DNA from: Nitrospirillum amazonense
GTDB lineage: Bacteria > Pseudomonadota > Alphaproteobacteria > Azospirillales > Azospirillaceae
Direction: 5' to 3'
Assembly (NCBI RefSeq): GCF_007828035.1
Contig: NZ_VITV01000004.1
Location: 635,559 to 699,558, forward strand
Length of the DNA: 64,000 bases
Notes under the pieces: model-generated
Databases searched by the model: none
The model's input: only the letters and a program-made list of their open reading frames with translations
What the model was told of the DNA's origin: nothing
Program-made: the position numbers and the translations under genes
In this document: positions 45,255 through 54,864 of the stretch, piece by piece
Layout: each line of letters begins with the position of its first letter
Numbering within the stretch: the first letter of the stretch is position 1

Positions 45255-46196
45255 TCAGCGGCCCGCCTTTTCCTTTTCCGTTTTCGCCGCCTCATCCGCC
45301 AGACGCTTGTCCAGGCGGGCGGTCACCGCCTCGCCGTAGCGATGGCAGGCGGTCTCGTCCACCAGGGGCAGGGTGGCGTTGGGGCCCAGGCGCTTCCACA
45401 TCTGCGAGGCGTCGGGATGGGGCGTCAGCAGGATGTCGCAGGGCAGGGCGGCCATGGTGGCGATGGCTTGGCGGAAGCGGGCCAGCACCCCCGGATGCGC
45501 TGCCTCGTCCGAATAGCGGTAGACGTCGTCGGTGTAGGCGCTGAGGCTGTCGGCGTAGACGATGTGGTGGCAGCGGCCATCCTGGCAGCTGTCCCAGGTC
45601 CAGGTGGTGGCGCCCGGCGTGTGGCCCGGCGTGGCATGGGCCGTCAGGCGGATGGGGCCCAGGGTCACCTCTTCCCCGTCCTTCAGGCGCTTCACATGCG
45701 GGATGGCGGGGAAGGCCTCGATGCTCAGGTACTGCGGGTCGCCCCGGTCGCCCTTGCCGTGCTCCAGCGCGCCGGCCGCGGCCGACAGGGCCATGACCGT
45801 GGCACCCGAGTCCCGCTGCAACTGGGCGATGCCCCCGGCGTGGTCCAGGTGCTCATGGCTGTTCAGGATGATGCGCACATCCTCCACCTTGAAACCCAGG
45901 GCGCGGATATTGGCCTCGATCAGCGGGGCCGCCTTCTCCGTGGCGCCGTCGATCAGCACATGGCCTTGTGGCGAGGTGATGAGGATGGAGGACAGGCCGC
46001 AGGTGCCGACGTACCACGTATCGGCATAGATATGCAGCGGCGCCGCCGGCATGTTCCAGTCCGCCCCCTCCGGACAGGCCGCCGCCGGCTGCGTCATCGT
46101 CCGCGGCGTCGGCTCGGCAGCCCCGACCTCGGCAGCCATGACGGGGGCGGCAACGCCGCACAACAGAAGGGCGGCGAGGGCGAGGCGCAGGGTCAT
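45255..46196 (-). CDS. subclass B3 metallo-beta-lactamase
   Basis: A 313-residue periplasmic hydrolase with signal peptide MTLRLALAALLLCGVAAPVMA. Zinc ligands typical of subclass B3: H114-x-H116-x-D118-H119 (NSHEHLDHAGG), H192 (TPGHTPGATTW) and H260 (TPHPD). Cys of B1/B2 enzymes is absent. B3 enzymes hydrolyse carbapenems and other beta-lactams; environmental relatives may have other natural substrates. ATG at 46196 chosen because it gives the signal peptide. No regulator gene is adjacent. Confidence 0.93.
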   Translation of the reverse strand: MTLRLALAALLLCGVAAPVMAAEVGAAEPTPRTMTQPAAACPEGADWNMPAAPLHIYADTWYVGTCGLSSILITSPQGHVLIDGATEKAAPLIEANIRALGFKVEDVRIILNSHEHLDHAGGIAQLQRDSGATVMALSAAAGALEHGKGDRGDPQYLSIEAFPAIPHVKRLKDGEEVTLGPIRLTAHATPGHTPGATTWTWDSCQDGRCHHIVYADSLSAYTDDVYRYSDEAAHPGVLARFRQAIATMAALPCDILLTPHPDASQMWKRLGPNATLPLVDETACHRYGEAVTARLDKRLADEAAKTEKEKAGR

Positions 46197-46309
46197 GGGA
46201 GGCGGTCCGAGGTCTTGGGGAGGGGAAACTTCCGCGTGTGTGACCGCCAATTCTGGCTAAAAAAGGGCCGGTGCGTCACTCGCCACGCACTAGATGGTAG
46301 CGTTTTCCG

Positions 46310-47077
46310 CTACCGGGGCCGGCGCTTGCGGCCGCGCCAGTCGGGCTTGCGGCTGCCCTCGCCGGCCGGCCGGTTGGCAGCGGCCTTGGGCGGGCGGTTT
46401 CCGCGCACGGCGCGGTAGCGGGCCACCAGGGCGATAAAGGGTGCGCGCAGCCGCTCCACCAGTGTGTCGTCCCCCTCCAGCTTGGCCAGGGCGAAGGCGC
46501 CGGCCTCAAGCGTCGACACGCTTTCGCGCCGGGGCTCGCGGCGCAGGTTGCCGTAGGCGGAAACGAAATCCGGATGGACGATCAGGCGGCGCAGCTTCAG
46601 CAGCCAGGCGTTGCGCCACCATAGGGCCTTGGCCTGCGACCAGGACCCGTCCAGCAGGATGATGCCCTCCAGGTCGGCCAGCACGGTGGGGTCCTCCACC
46701 GTCTGGCCCTTCCTGTCCACAAGGCGCAGGGTACCGGGCTGTGTGGCGACGGCGTCGTCGCCCGAGCCCATGTACAGCACGGCCCAACGGCGCGGGTCGG
46801 CCTCTCTGCCCAAGGCTTTCGCCAAATTGGGCCAGGACAGCCCCACCTTCAGCCGGCCGCGCGCCAGGCCCAGGGTCAGCAGCCGGGCGCTGCCCAGTTC
46901 CACGTCCTGTTCCTGGGGATGCTGCAGCACCAGCACCTCCAGCCGAGTCTCGATGGGCGTGATACCTTCGCAAACGCAGAGGTCCAGTGGCTTGGCGCAA
47001 CGGGGACAGGCGGCCGGGGCGGCGGCGGCGGGCTGGGGGGCGGCGTCTTCCGCCGGCGGCACGGTGTCGTCGGTCAT
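46310..47077 (-). CDS. DTW-domain protein (tRNA acp3U transferase family)
   Basis: A 255-residue protein of the DTW family, which adds the aminocarboxypropyl group of SAM to uridine in tRNA (TapT in E. coli). A zinc ribbon begins it (CPRCAKPLDLCVC), then LVLQHPQEQDVELGSARLL and the family block LLDGSWSQAKALWWRN, in which the usual D-x-T-W is D-G-S-W. A basic C-terminal tail (GSRKPDWRGRKRRPR) is probably for RNA contact. ATG at 47077; it is divergent from the zincin gene. Confidence 0.88.
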   Translation of the reverse strand: MTDDTVPPAEDAAPQPAAAAPAACPRCAKPLDLCVCEGITPIETRLEVLVLQHPQEQDVELGSARLLTLGLARGRLKVGLSWPNLAKALGREADPRRWAVLYMGSGDDAVATQPGTLRLVDRKGQTVEDPTVLADLEGIILLDGSWSQAKALWWRNAWLLKLRRLIVHPDFVSAYGNLRREPRRESVSTLEAGAFALAKLEGDDTLVERLRAPFIALVARYRAVRGNRPPKAAANRPAGEGSRKPDWRGRKRRPR

Positions 47078-47294
47078 CTCAACCAGCGTTCTCTTCCATG
47101 AAACGGGCCATGCGCATGGGCGTCGGGTTCCGCGCCATGGTCCTTCCCGCAGCCGCCTCCCGTGATGGGGTTAAGTCGCCTGCGACGATGACGCCTGAGC
47201 GCCGGGGCTTGACGGCGGGACCGACAAGCGTTGACGTGGACCCGGCGGGGCCCTCCCGTCAAGATTCTAGCACAGCCTACCCCGGTATAGAGCC

Positions 47295-47714
47295 ATGGCC
47301 ACCGTCACCGTCCTGCCCCGCCGCTTCACCTCCCCGCCCACGCTGGAAGAGATCGAACGCCTGGCCACCGACGCCATCGCGTCCATCCCGCCCGAGCTGC
47401 GGGTGCACATGGGCAACCTGGTGGTCCATGTCGCCGAATTCCCGGATGAGGAGACGGAACGGGAGATGGGGTTGGAAACCCCGTTCGACATCCTGGGCCT
47501 CTACCGTGGCGTCTCCCTGCCCCAGCGTGGCGCCAACGACGCCAGCCACGGGCCGGACATGATCTTCCTCTACCGCCGGCCACTGCTGGACTATTGGTGC
47601 GAAACAGGGGAGGATCTGGGCGATCTGGTGCTGAACGTCATGATCCACGAGATCGGCCACCATTTCGGCTTCACGGACGACGACATGTACGGCATCGAGG
47701 CCAACGACCCCTGA
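47295..47714 (+). CDS. zincin-like metallopeptidase family protein
   Basis: A 139-residue minimal zincin with HEIGHHFGF (H118, E119, H122) at the C-terminal end and a VVHVAEFPDEE segment before. It belongs to the small one-domain metallopeptidase family of unknown substrate common in actinobacteria and alphaproteobacteria. No signal peptide, so cytosolic. It stands ahead of a MAPEG gene (75 bp). Confidence 0.9.
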   Translation: MATVTVLPRRFTSPPTLEEIERLATDAIASIPPELRVHMGNLVVHVAEFPDEETEREMGLETPFDILGLYRGVSLPQRGANDASHGPDMIFLYRRPLLDYWCETGEDLGDLVLNVMIHEIGHHFGFTDDDMYGIEANDP

Positions 47715-47789
47715 GTTTAGGGGGTACCGATATAAGAAACGATGGGCAGGCGGCTTTGGTGCCTCCGGCCGAAAGAAGGGGATGGGGTT

Positions 47790-48188
47790 ATGGCGGCCTT
47801 CGTGTGGACCGGCCTGGTCACGCTTCTGGCGTTGTTCGTCTATTTCTGGACCATCGGACAGGTCAGTCGGGCACGCACCCGGCATGGGGTGGAGGCGCCG
47901 TCCGTGGATGGCCCGCCGGCCTTCCAGCGGGTGCTGCGCGTTCAGGTGAACACCCTGGAACAGATCGTGCTGTTCCTTCCCAGCCTGTGGCTGTTCGCCA
48001 ACATCTGGGGCGACCACCAGGCGGCGGTAATCGGCCTGGCATGGCCTATCGGCCGCGTGCTGTACGCCGTGGCCTACTACGCCGATGCCAAGAAGCGCGC
48101 CGCCGGCTTCGGCCTGGCGCTGTTCGGGACCTCGGTGCTGCTGGTCGGCAGCCTCATCGGCCTGGTGCGCTACCTGCTGGGGATTTAA
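47790..48188 (+). CDS. MAPEG family membrane protein
   Basis: A 132-residue protein with four predicted membrane helices and the MAPEG signature in AFQRVLRVQVNTLEQIVLFLPSLWLFANIWG (Arg/Gln/Asn/Glu of the glutathione site). Relatives are glutathione S-transferase-like enzymes of membranes. The ATG at 47790 is preceded by GAAGGGGATGG; the frame upstream to 47742 is not needed. Its stop overlaps the convergent DUF3299 gene by 4 bp. Confidence 0.9.
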   Translation: MAAFVWTGLVTLLALFVYFWTIGQVSRARTRHGVEAPSVDGPPAFQRVLRVQVNTLEQIVLFLPSLWLFANIWGDHQAAVIGLAWPIGRVLYAVAYYADAKKRAAGFGLALFGTSVLLVGSLIGLVRYLLGI

Positions 48189-48727
48189 CTGCCCGCCTGC
48201 AGCGTGGCGTCCGCCAGGCGGTAGTACAGGCCGTTGTCGTCATCACCCACCATGTGCAGCGTGCCGGTCAGGGTGATGGGCTCGTTGGTCATGGCGATGG
48301 GGGCGCTGGTCTTCACCTCCATCAGGTCGGCAGGGCCGGGCGGCGGGCAGAAGGGGCAGCTGGGCGCCATGGCGCTCAACAGGAAATGGCCGGACTTCTC
48401 CTTCTGCTCCAGCGGGATGATGAAGCCGGCGATGGTCAGGGGCTTGCCCTCCAGCGCCTGGACCTCCGGCCCGAAGGCGGCGCGCACGCGCAGCAGGCCG
48501 TTGTCCATGCTGTGCACTTCCTTGACGTCGGCCAGCTTGTCCCAGCCCAGGGTGGCCTTGGGGATGTTGGCCTGCACGGATGCCGCCGTGCCCGGTGCCG
48601 GTGCCGTGGGCGTGGCCGACGCCACCTTCTTGTCGGCCGCCAGGGCGGGCGTTCCGGCGACGGCGCTGGTGGCAATGACCGCCATCATCAGGGCGGCGGC
48701 GAATGTGCGCTTGGCCTGAACCGTCAT
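48185..48727 (-). CDS. DUF3299 exported protein
   Basis: A 180-residue protein with a signal peptide (FAAALMMAVIATSAVAGTPALA). The DUF3299 domain follows, with GFIIPLEQ, FLLSAMAPSCPFCPPPGPADLMEV (two Cys, C-x2-C) and ITLTGTLHM. DUF3299 proteins often travel with ABC permease/ATPase pairs as here and have been linked to metal (zinc) handling; the role of the Cys pair is unproved. AAAGGA precedes the ATG. It is the third gene of the cluster: ATPase, permease, DUF3299. Confidence 0.88.
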   Translation of the reverse strand: MTVQAKRTFAAALMMAVIATSAVAGTPALAADKKVASATPTAPAPGTAASVQANIPKATLGWDKLADVKEVHSMDNGLLRVRAAFGPEVQALEGKPLTIAGFIIPLEQKEKSGHFLLSAMAPSCPFCPPPGPADLMEVKTSAPIAMTNEPITLTGTLHMVGDDDNGLYYRLADATLQAGS

Positions 48728-48807
48728 GGCGAAATCCTTTCTCTCAACTGCCAAATGCTTTGTTGGCCCCCAATCGTGGCCGATTGAGGGCTGGGTGTGG
48801 AGCGGGG

Positions 48808-50028
48808 TCACCCCCGCGACAGCACCGCCGACACGTCCGTGCGATAGGCCTGGACGGCCGGAACCAGGGCGGCCAGCACCGACAGGCCGGCCGCCAGGAC
48901 AAGAAGATAGGGTTCGGTGGCCGGAAACTGGAGTCCTGTGATGCCCATGTCGCGGGCCTGGGGCACCAGGCGGCCCGCCAGTTCCACCGCGCCATGGCCC
49001 AGCGCCAAGCCCAGCACAGTGCCGGCCGCCCCCATGGCCAGCGCCTCGGTCAGCAGCAGGCAGGAGACGCGCATGCGCGTGGCGCCCAGGGCGCGCATGA
49101 CCGCCAGGTCATAGCGCCGCGCCTGGGTGGCGTTGTACAGCGCGACAAAGATGCTGAGCGCGGACGAGGCGACCAGCAGAAGGCCGAAACCCCGCACCGT
49201 GTCCGTGCCGATGCCCACCAGGGACAGCAGCCGCGTCATCTCCGCCGCCGGCGAGGCCGCCTGCATGGCGCTGCCGGTGTTGATGCGCCGGGGCAGCAGC
49301 GCGGCCGCGATGGGGGAGCGGTAGCGCAGCAGGACGGACGTCACTTCGCGTTCGGGTGGCGGCTGGGTCACCTGCTCGTGCTCTTCAGCATCGCCGTCGT
49401 GGTGATGATGGTGGGCGTCGTGCACCGCCCACACGCTGTCGATGGGGGTCAGCACCAGGCGGTCCACCACGCCGCCGGTGGGGGCCAGAATGCCCACCAC
49501 GGTATAGGGCATGCCCTCATGCACCGCCCCGCCGGCCGACAGGCCATGGTTGCCATTGAACTGATCGCCCACCTTCAGGCCGGCGGCCCGCGCCACCTGG
49601 GCGCCCACCGTCGCCTCCATGGGCGCCTGCCATAGCCGGCCGGTCGCCACCTGGGCATGGCGCAGGGCGACGAAGGCCGGGTCGGTGCCGACGATGCGGT
49701 ATCCCCGGAAGCTGTCACCCAGGGCCAGGGGGACGGCCTGGGCCACCAGCGGGTCGGATGCCAGGGCCTGCGCCTGGGACAGCGGGATGTTCCCGGTGGG
49801 AATATCGATCTGGTACAGCGCGGACAGGATCAGCTGCAGCGGACTGCCCTTGGCGCCCACCACCAGGTCGACCCCGGCGGCATCCTTGGCCAGGCGGTCC
49901 TGCACTTGCGTGCCCACCAGGATCAGCACGACGATGGTGCCGGTACCCAGCGCCAGCAGCGCCACGTTCAGGCAGGTGGTAAGGGCCGTGCGTTTCAGGT
50001 ACGCCCAGGCCAGGCCGAGGGTGGTCAT
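48808..50028 (-). CDS. ABC transporter permease, FtsX/MacB type, with His-rich loop
   Basis: A 406-residue permease: one membrane segment at the N-terminus (LNVALLALGTGTIVVLILVG), a large periplasmic domain, and three segments in the last 150 residues (FtsX domain with FVALYNATQARRYDLAVMRALGATR). The periplasmic domain contains a loop with five consecutive His in a run of His, Asp and Glu (residues 196-211), likely metal-binding. Its start codon overlaps the ATPase stop (ATGA). This class usually drives periplasmic or lipoprotein export work rather than classical import. Confidence 0.9.
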   Translation of the reverse strand: MTTLGLAWAYLKRTALTTCLNVALLALGTGTIVVLILVGTQVQDRLAKDAAGVDLVVGAKGSPLQLILSALYQIDIPTGNIPLSQAQALASDPLVAQAVPLALGDSFRGYRIVGTDPAFVALRHAQVATGRLWQAPMEATVGAQVARAAGLKVGDQFNGNHGLSAGGAVHEGMPYTVVGILAPTGGVVDRLVLTPIDSVWAVHDAHHHHHDGDAEEHEQVTQPPPEREVTSVLLRYRSPIAAALLPRRINTGSAMQAASPAAEMTRLLSLVGIGTDTVRGFGLLLVASSALSIFVALYNATQARRYDLAVMRALGATRMRVSCLLLTEALAMGAAGTVLGLALGHGAVELAGRLVPQARDMGITGLQFPATEPYLLVLAAGLSVLAALVPAVQAYRTDVSAVLSRG

Positions 50029-50687
50029 GCCGCCTCCGTCACGGGGCTGAGCTTGGGCAGGTCCAGCCGGTCGGATATCCGGGCGCGGGTGCGCTCGTCA
50101 TGGGTGGCCACCAGCAGGGTGGCGCCGCACACCTCCGCCTGTTCCAGCAAAAGGTCCAGCACCAGGGCGCAGTTCTCGTCATCTAGGGCCGATGTCGGCT
50201 CATCCGCCAGGATCAGCTTGGGCTGGGTGACCACGGCGCGGGCGATGGCCACGCGCTGCTTTTCCCCCTGGCTCAGATGCTCCGGCTTGGCGGCCAGGCG
50301 GTTGCCCAGGCCCACGCGGTCCAGCGCCCGGGCCACGGCCCCCGCGTCGCGCGACAGGCCGGCCAGCCAGCGGGCCAGATGCAGGTTCTGGCCCACGTCC
50401 AGCGCCGCGACCAGGTGCAGGGTCTGGAAGACGATGCCGATCAGGCGCCCCCGCAGATGGTCGCGGGCGGCGGCGTCCAGGTCCCACACCGCCTGGCCGT
50501 CCAGAAGGATGCGGCCCCCGTCCGGCCGCTTCAGGCCGGCCAGGGCATGGATCAGGGTGGTCTTGCCGCTGCCGCTGGGGCCCAGCAGCAGGCAATGCCG
50601 GCCCGCCTCCACCGACCACTGGGGAATATCCAGCACCGGCCGGCCCGCGATGGCGTGGCGCAGACCGGTGACGTCGATAAGGGGCAT
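50025..50687 (-). CDS. ABC transporter ATP-binding protein, LolD/MacB type
   Basis: A 220-residue ATPase. Walker A GPSGSGKTT (residues 35-43), Q-loop in IVFQTLHLVAALD, signature LSQGEKQRVAIARA, Walker B LILADEPTSALD, H-loop VATHDERT. It is the first gene of a minus-strand operon with the FtsX-like permease (overlap ATGA) and the DUF3299 protein. ATG at 50687 with GGAGG-like context not obvious. Divergent from the phosphatase gene. Confidence 0.93.
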   Translation of the reverse strand: MPLIDVTGLRHAIAGRPVLDIPQWSVEAGRHCLLLGPSGSGKTTLIHALAGLKRPDGGRILLDGQAVWDLDAAARDHLRGRLIGIVFQTLHLVAALDVGQNLHLARWLAGLSRDAGAVARALDRVGLGNRLAAKPEHLSQGEKQRVAIARAVVTQPKLILADEPTSALDDENCALVLDLLLEQAEVCGATLLVATHDERTRARISDRLDLPKLSPVTEAA

Positions 50688-50908
50688 GGGACCTGTATCC
50701 TGCCGCGTTGCCGAACCCCGGCGGCTGCCACCGGCGGGACGGGCGCATCTTGGGCGGCGCCGCGACGTCCGGCAAGCGGGAAGGGGTGGGCCGGATGTCG
50801 CGGCCCTACCTTCTTGGAGAGGGGGACCGGGTGAGCATTTGATTCCCGTGTCCGAGGTTGCTACAGTCGCCGCAGATGTCTTGGCACTCCCGGAATAAGG
50901 GTAAGGCA

Positions 50909-51409
50909 TTGGAAAATAATCGGAAAATTTCAATCCTGTTCGTTTGCACGGGCAACATCTGCCGTTCCCCCACGGCGGAGGGCGTGATGCGCCGCCGCCT
51001 GGCCATGGATGGCCTGGCCGACGATGTGACGGTGGCAAGCGCCGGCACCCACGGCTATCACGTGGGGGAGGCGCCGGACATCCGGGCGGTCGAGGCGGCG
51101 CGCCATCGCGGCGTCGATCTGTCGGCGCTGCGGGCCCGCCGCGTGGACGCGGATGATTTCGAGCGGTACGACATGGTGCTGGCCATGGACCGCGATCATC
51201 TGGATTTCCTGCGTCGCCTGGCGCCACCCAAACACCGCGACCGGGTGCAGCTGTTCCTGGACTACGCCCCCGACCATAAGGGTCACGACGTGCCCGATCC
51301 CTATTATGGGTCGGAGGACCAGTTCGACACCGTGCTGGACATGATCGAGGCCGCGGCCGACGGCCTGCTGGACGAGGTCCAGCGCCGGCTGGGGCGCAAG
51401 GCGGGCTAG
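50909..51409 (+). CDS. low-molecular-weight protein tyrosine phosphatase
   Basis: A 166-residue phosphatase. The signature CTGNICRSP (C13, R19 from the TTG start) is the phosphate loop, and the general acid is in the DPYYG loop near the end. Start is uncertain: TTG at 50909 lies 8 bases after ATAAGG and gives the family length; ATG at 50876 adds 11 residues but lacks a ribosome site. Role in alphaproteobacteria is often exopolysaccharide control; neighbours do not help. Confidence 0.9.
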   Translation: MENNRKISILFVCTGNICRSPTAEGVMRRRLAMDGLADDVTVASAGTHGYHVGEAPDIRAVEAARHRGVDLSALRARRVDADDFERYDMVLAMDRDHLDFLRRLAPPKHRDRVQLFLDYAPDHKGHDVPDPYYGSEDQFDTVLDMIEAAADGLLDEVQRRLGRKAG

Positions 51410-51487
51410 GGAAACGGACTCGGCTTGGCGGGCCGGGGGCGCTATACCTAAGGGCCCCATCGTTCCCGTCCTACCGGATTTAGTGCC

Positions 51488-54199
51488 GTGCCCGATACCA
51501 CCGATACCGCATCCCCGGCGTCCTCCGCCCAAGGCGTAACGCCCATGATGGCGCAGTACCTGGAGATCAAGGCCCAGCACCCGGGCGCCCTGCTGTTCTA
51601 CCGCATGGGTGATTTTTACGAGATGTTCTTCGACGACGCGGTGGCCGCCGCTCGCGCGCTGGACATCACGCTGACCAAGCGCGGCCTGCATCTGGGGGAA
51701 GAGATCCCCATGTGCGGCGTGCCGGTGCATTCGCACGAGAACTATCTGTCACGCCTCATCCGCCTGGGCTTCCGCGTCGCCATCTGCGAGCAGACCGAGG
51801 ACCCGGCGGAGGCGCGCAAGCGCGGTGGCAAGGCGGTGGTGCGGCGCGAGGTGGTGCGCGTCGTCACCCCCGGTACCATCACCGAGGACGGCCTGCTGGA
51901 CGCCCGGTCCAACAACTACCTGGCGGCATTGGCCGAGGTGGGCGGCGCCCTGGGCCTGGCCTGGCTGGACCTGTCGACCGGGGAGCTGACCCTGCAGCCG
52001 GTGGAACGCGCGGCCCTGCCGGCCGCCCTGGCCCGCCTGGCGCCGGGTGAGCTGCTGGTGTCCGAACGCCTGACGCAGCAGCCGGAGCTGTTCGAGCTGT
52101 GGGCCGAGTGGCGCGACCAGCTGACGGTGCAGCCTAACGCCCGATTCGACAGCGAGAACGGCCGCCAGCGCCTGCTGGACCTGTATGGCGTGGGCACACT
52201 GGACGCCTTCGGCAGCTTCAGCCGGGCGGAGGTGGCGGCCGCCGGCTCCCTGGTCGATTATGTGGAACTGACGCAAAAGGGCCGGGTGCCCCGCCTGGAC
52301 CGGCCGCGCCGCCTGGCGCTGGGCGCGGTCATGGAGATCGACCCGGCTTCCCGCCGCAACCTGGAACTCAGCCGCACGCTGACGGGGGAAAAGCGCGGCA
52401 GCCTCCTGGGCGCTATCGACCGTACGGTCACCGGTGCCGGCGCCCGCCTGCTGGCGGCCCACTTGGCCTCCCCCCTCACCGATCCCATCGCCATCGGCCG
52501 GCGCCTGGACACGGTGGCCTATTTCGTGGAGCAGGGCGGTTTGCGGGCCGACATCCGCGCGCACCTGGGCCGGGCGCCGGATATCGGGCGCGCGCTGTCC
52601 CGCCTCAGCCTGGGCCGGGGCAGCCCGCGCGACCTGGCGGGGGTGCGCGACGGCCTGGGCCGCGCCCGTGACATCTGCGACACCTTCCCGGCCGAGGCGC
52701 TGCGCGGCGCCCTGGAACCGCCGCTGCCCCCAGGCCTTCTCGACGCCCTGCACGGCGTGAAGGTGCCGGCCGACCTGGTGTCCATGCTGGCGGCGGCCCT
52801 GGGCCCGGACCTGCCGCTGAACGCCCGCGACGGCGGCTTCATCGCCCAGGGCTATTCGGCCCCCCTGGATGAACTGAAGGAGTTGCGCGACGACTCGCGC
52901 CGCCTCATCGCCAACCTCCAGGCCCGCTATGCCGGGGATACGGGCATCAGCACCCTGAAGATTCGGCACAACAACGTGCTGGGCTATTACATCGAGGTCA
53001 CCGCCCAGCACGGCGACAAGCTGATGGCGGCGGAACAGCGCGGCACCTACATCCACCGCCAGACCCTGGCCAACGCCATGCGCTTCACCACGGTGGAGCT
53101 GTCGGACCTGGAACGTCGCGTGGCGGAGGCGGGCGACAAGGCGCTGGCCCTGGAACTGGCCCTGTTCGAGGAACTGACCCAGGCGGTCCTGGCCAGGGCC
53201 GACGACATCGCCTCCACCGCCCAGGCGCTGGCGTCGCTGGATGTGGCGACCTCGCTGGCCGACATCGCGGTGGAATGCCGCTGGTGCCGCCCGGTGGTGG
53301 ACGACAGCCGCGAATTCCGCATCGTGCGCGGCCGGCATCCGGTGGTGGAGGCGGCACTGGTGGCCGCCGCCAGCGGGCCCTTCGTCGCCAATGACTGCGA
53401 CCTGTCGGACGCCAACCGCCTGTGGCTGCTGACCGGCCCCAACATGGCCGGCAAGTCGACCTTCCTGCGCCAGAACGCCCTGGTGGCCGTGCTGGCGCAG
53501 ATGGGCAGCTTCGTGCCCGCCGATGCCGCCCACATCGGTGCCGTCGACCGGCTGTTCAGCCGCGTGGGTGCCGCCGACGACCTGGCGCGCGGCCGTTCCA
53601 CCTTCATGGTGGAAATGGTGGAGACGGCGGCCATCCTGAACCAGGCCACGGGGCGCAGCCTTGTCATCCTCGATGAGATCGGGCGTGGTACCGCCACCTT
53701 CGACGGCCTGTCCATCGCCTGGGCGGCGGTGGAGCACCTGCATGAGGTCACGCGCTGCCGCGCCCTGTTCGCCACCCACTACCATGAGCTGACGACCCTG
53801 TCGTCCAAGCTGCCGTCGCTGGCGTGCCACACCATGCGCATCAAGGAATGGCAGGGCGACGTGGTGTTCCTGCATGAGGTGGCCGCCGGCGCCGCCGACC
53901 GCAGCTATGGCATCCACGTGGCCCGCCTGGCCGGGCTGCCGGCCACCGTCATCAGCCGGGCGGAGGAGGTGCTGGCCATCCTGGAGGCGGGCGACCAAGG
54001 CAGCGCCGTGACGCGGCTGGCCGACGATCTGCCCCTGTTCAGCGCGCCCGTGCGCCGCGCACCGGAGCCCGCCGCGGCGCCGCCGCCAGAATCGCCGGCG
54101 CTGGCGGCGCTGAAGTCCGTTAGCCCGGATGAGCTGACGCCGCGCCAGGCGCTGGAAGAGCTGTACCGGCTGAAGGGGTTGTTGCAGGGCGCCCACTGA
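51488..54199 (+). CDS. mutS: DNA mismatch repair ATPase MutS
   Basis: A 903-residue MutS1. The mismatch-reading motif is in the N-terminus ([15 protein letters not shown], with the F-x-E); the core and clamp domains follow; the ATPase has Walker [10 protein letters not shown] (650-658), then [14 protein letters not shown] and [15 protein letters not shown], and ATHYHEL. The C-terminal dimer helix region ends at [12 protein letters not shown] start at 51488; ATG codons at 51545/51548 are alternatives. Confidence 0.97.
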   Translation: MPDTTDTASPASSAQGVTPMMAQYLEIKAQHPGALLFYRMGDFYEMFFDDAVAAARALDITLTKRGLHLGEEIPMCGVPVHSHENYLSRLIRLGFRVAICEQTEDPAEARKRGGKAVVRREVVRVVTPGTITEDGLLDARSNNYLAALAEVGGALGLAWLDLSTGELTLQPVERAALPAALARLAPGELLVSERLTQQPELFELWAEWRDQLTVQPNARFDSENGRQRLLDLYGVGTLDAFGSFSRAEVAAAGSLVDYVELTQKGRVPRLDRPRRLALGAVMEIDPASRRNLELSRTLTGEKRGSLLGAIDRTVTGAGARLLAAHLASPLTDPIAIGRRLDTVAYFVEQGGLRADIRAHLGRAPDIGRALSRLSLGRGSPRDLAGVRDGLGRARDICDTFPAEALRGALEPPLPPGLLDALHGVKVPADLVSMLAAALGPDLPLNARDGGFIAQGYSAPLDELKELRDDSRRLIANLQARYAGDTGISTLKIRHNNVLGYYIEVTAQHGDKLMAAEQRGTYIHRQTLANAMRFTTVELSDLERRVAEAGDKALALELALFEELTQAVLARADDIASTAQALASLDVATSLADIAVECRWCRPVVDDSREFRIVRGRHPVVEAALVAAASGPFVANDCDLSDANRLWLLTGPNMAGKSTFLRQNALVAVLAQMGSFVPADAAHIGAVDRLFSRVGAADDLARGRSTFMVEMVETAAILNQATGRSLVILDEIGRGTATFDGLSIAWAAVEHLHEVTRCRALFATHYHELTTLSSKLPSLACHTMRIKEWQGDVVFLHEVAAGAADRSYGIHVARLAGLPATVISRAEEVLAILEAGDQGSAVTRLADDLPLFSAPVRRAPEPAAAPPPESPALAALKSVSPDELTPRQALEELYRLKGLLQGAH

Positions 54200-54214
54200 G
54201 GCGGGGCGGGCGCC

Positions 54215-54700
54215 TCATTCCTTGGGCAGCGTGGGGCCCTGGTCCGGCTTGGTGACGTCCACGAAGTCGCCGTCGATGACGGTGGTGGGACGGGCGGGGC
54301 CGCCATAGCTGCCGCCCCCATTCATTCCGCCCCCGGCTGTCCGCACGGTGAAGCGGGTGCCCGACAGCCGCTGGGCCTGGCCCAGCAGGGCGCGGCGCAC
54401 CGGCGGGACCAGCAGGGCGACGCCGGCCACATCGCTGATGAAGCCGGGCACGGCGAACAGCACACCGGCGGTGGCCAGGCACAGGCCATCCCAGGCCTCC
54501 ACCACCGGGGCCTGGCCCGGTGACAGCCCGGCGGCCTTGCGCAGGGCGTCCAGCCCCTGGCGCTGCACCAGCCACAGGCCGACGATGGTGGACAGCACCA
54601 CCAGGGCCACGGTGCCCAGGACGCCCACCTTCTCCCCCACCCAGGCGAAGGCGGCGATTTCCGCCAGAAGATACGCGATGAGAAAAAGGGGAAGGCGCAT
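54215..54700 (-). CDS. fxsA: FxsA family membrane protein
   Basis: A 161-residue inner-membrane protein with N-terminal helices (LPLFLIAYLLAEIAAFAWVGEKVG, LGTVALVVLSTIVGLWLVQRQG) and ALLVPPVRRALLG in the middle, all typical of FxsA, which overcomes F-plasmid exclusion of phage T7 when overproduced in E. coli. Normal role unknown. The C-terminal tail is Gly/Thr-rich. Convergent with mutS (15 bp) and divergent from the tim44 gene. Confidence 0.9.
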   Translation of the reverse strand: MRLPLFLIAYLLAEIAAFAWVGEKVGVLGTVALVVLSTIVGLWLVQRQGLDALRKAAGLSPGQAPVVEAWDGLCLATAGVLFAVPGFISDVAGVALLVPPVRRALLGQAQRLSGTRFTVRTAGGGMNGGGSYGGPARPTTVIDGDFVDVTKPDQGPTLPKE

Positions 54701-54864
54701 AAGCTTGCTCTTTCTTCGGGCGCCGCCTATCTACAGCGAGAGGGCCGCCCGTAATGACAACCGGGTGTTCGGTCTTAACATGGTGGGGCGAGGGCCCCGT
54801 ATCCAGGTGCCGATTGGGCCTGGAACGCGGGCTTATTTCAAGCGCCGGAGGTTCGAAGTCTGCA

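Noticed and set aside
51749-54196. 815-codon open frame on the minus strand
   Set aside because: Antisense shadow of mutS; composition is Gln/Gly/His/Arg-rich as in other GC-shadow frames.
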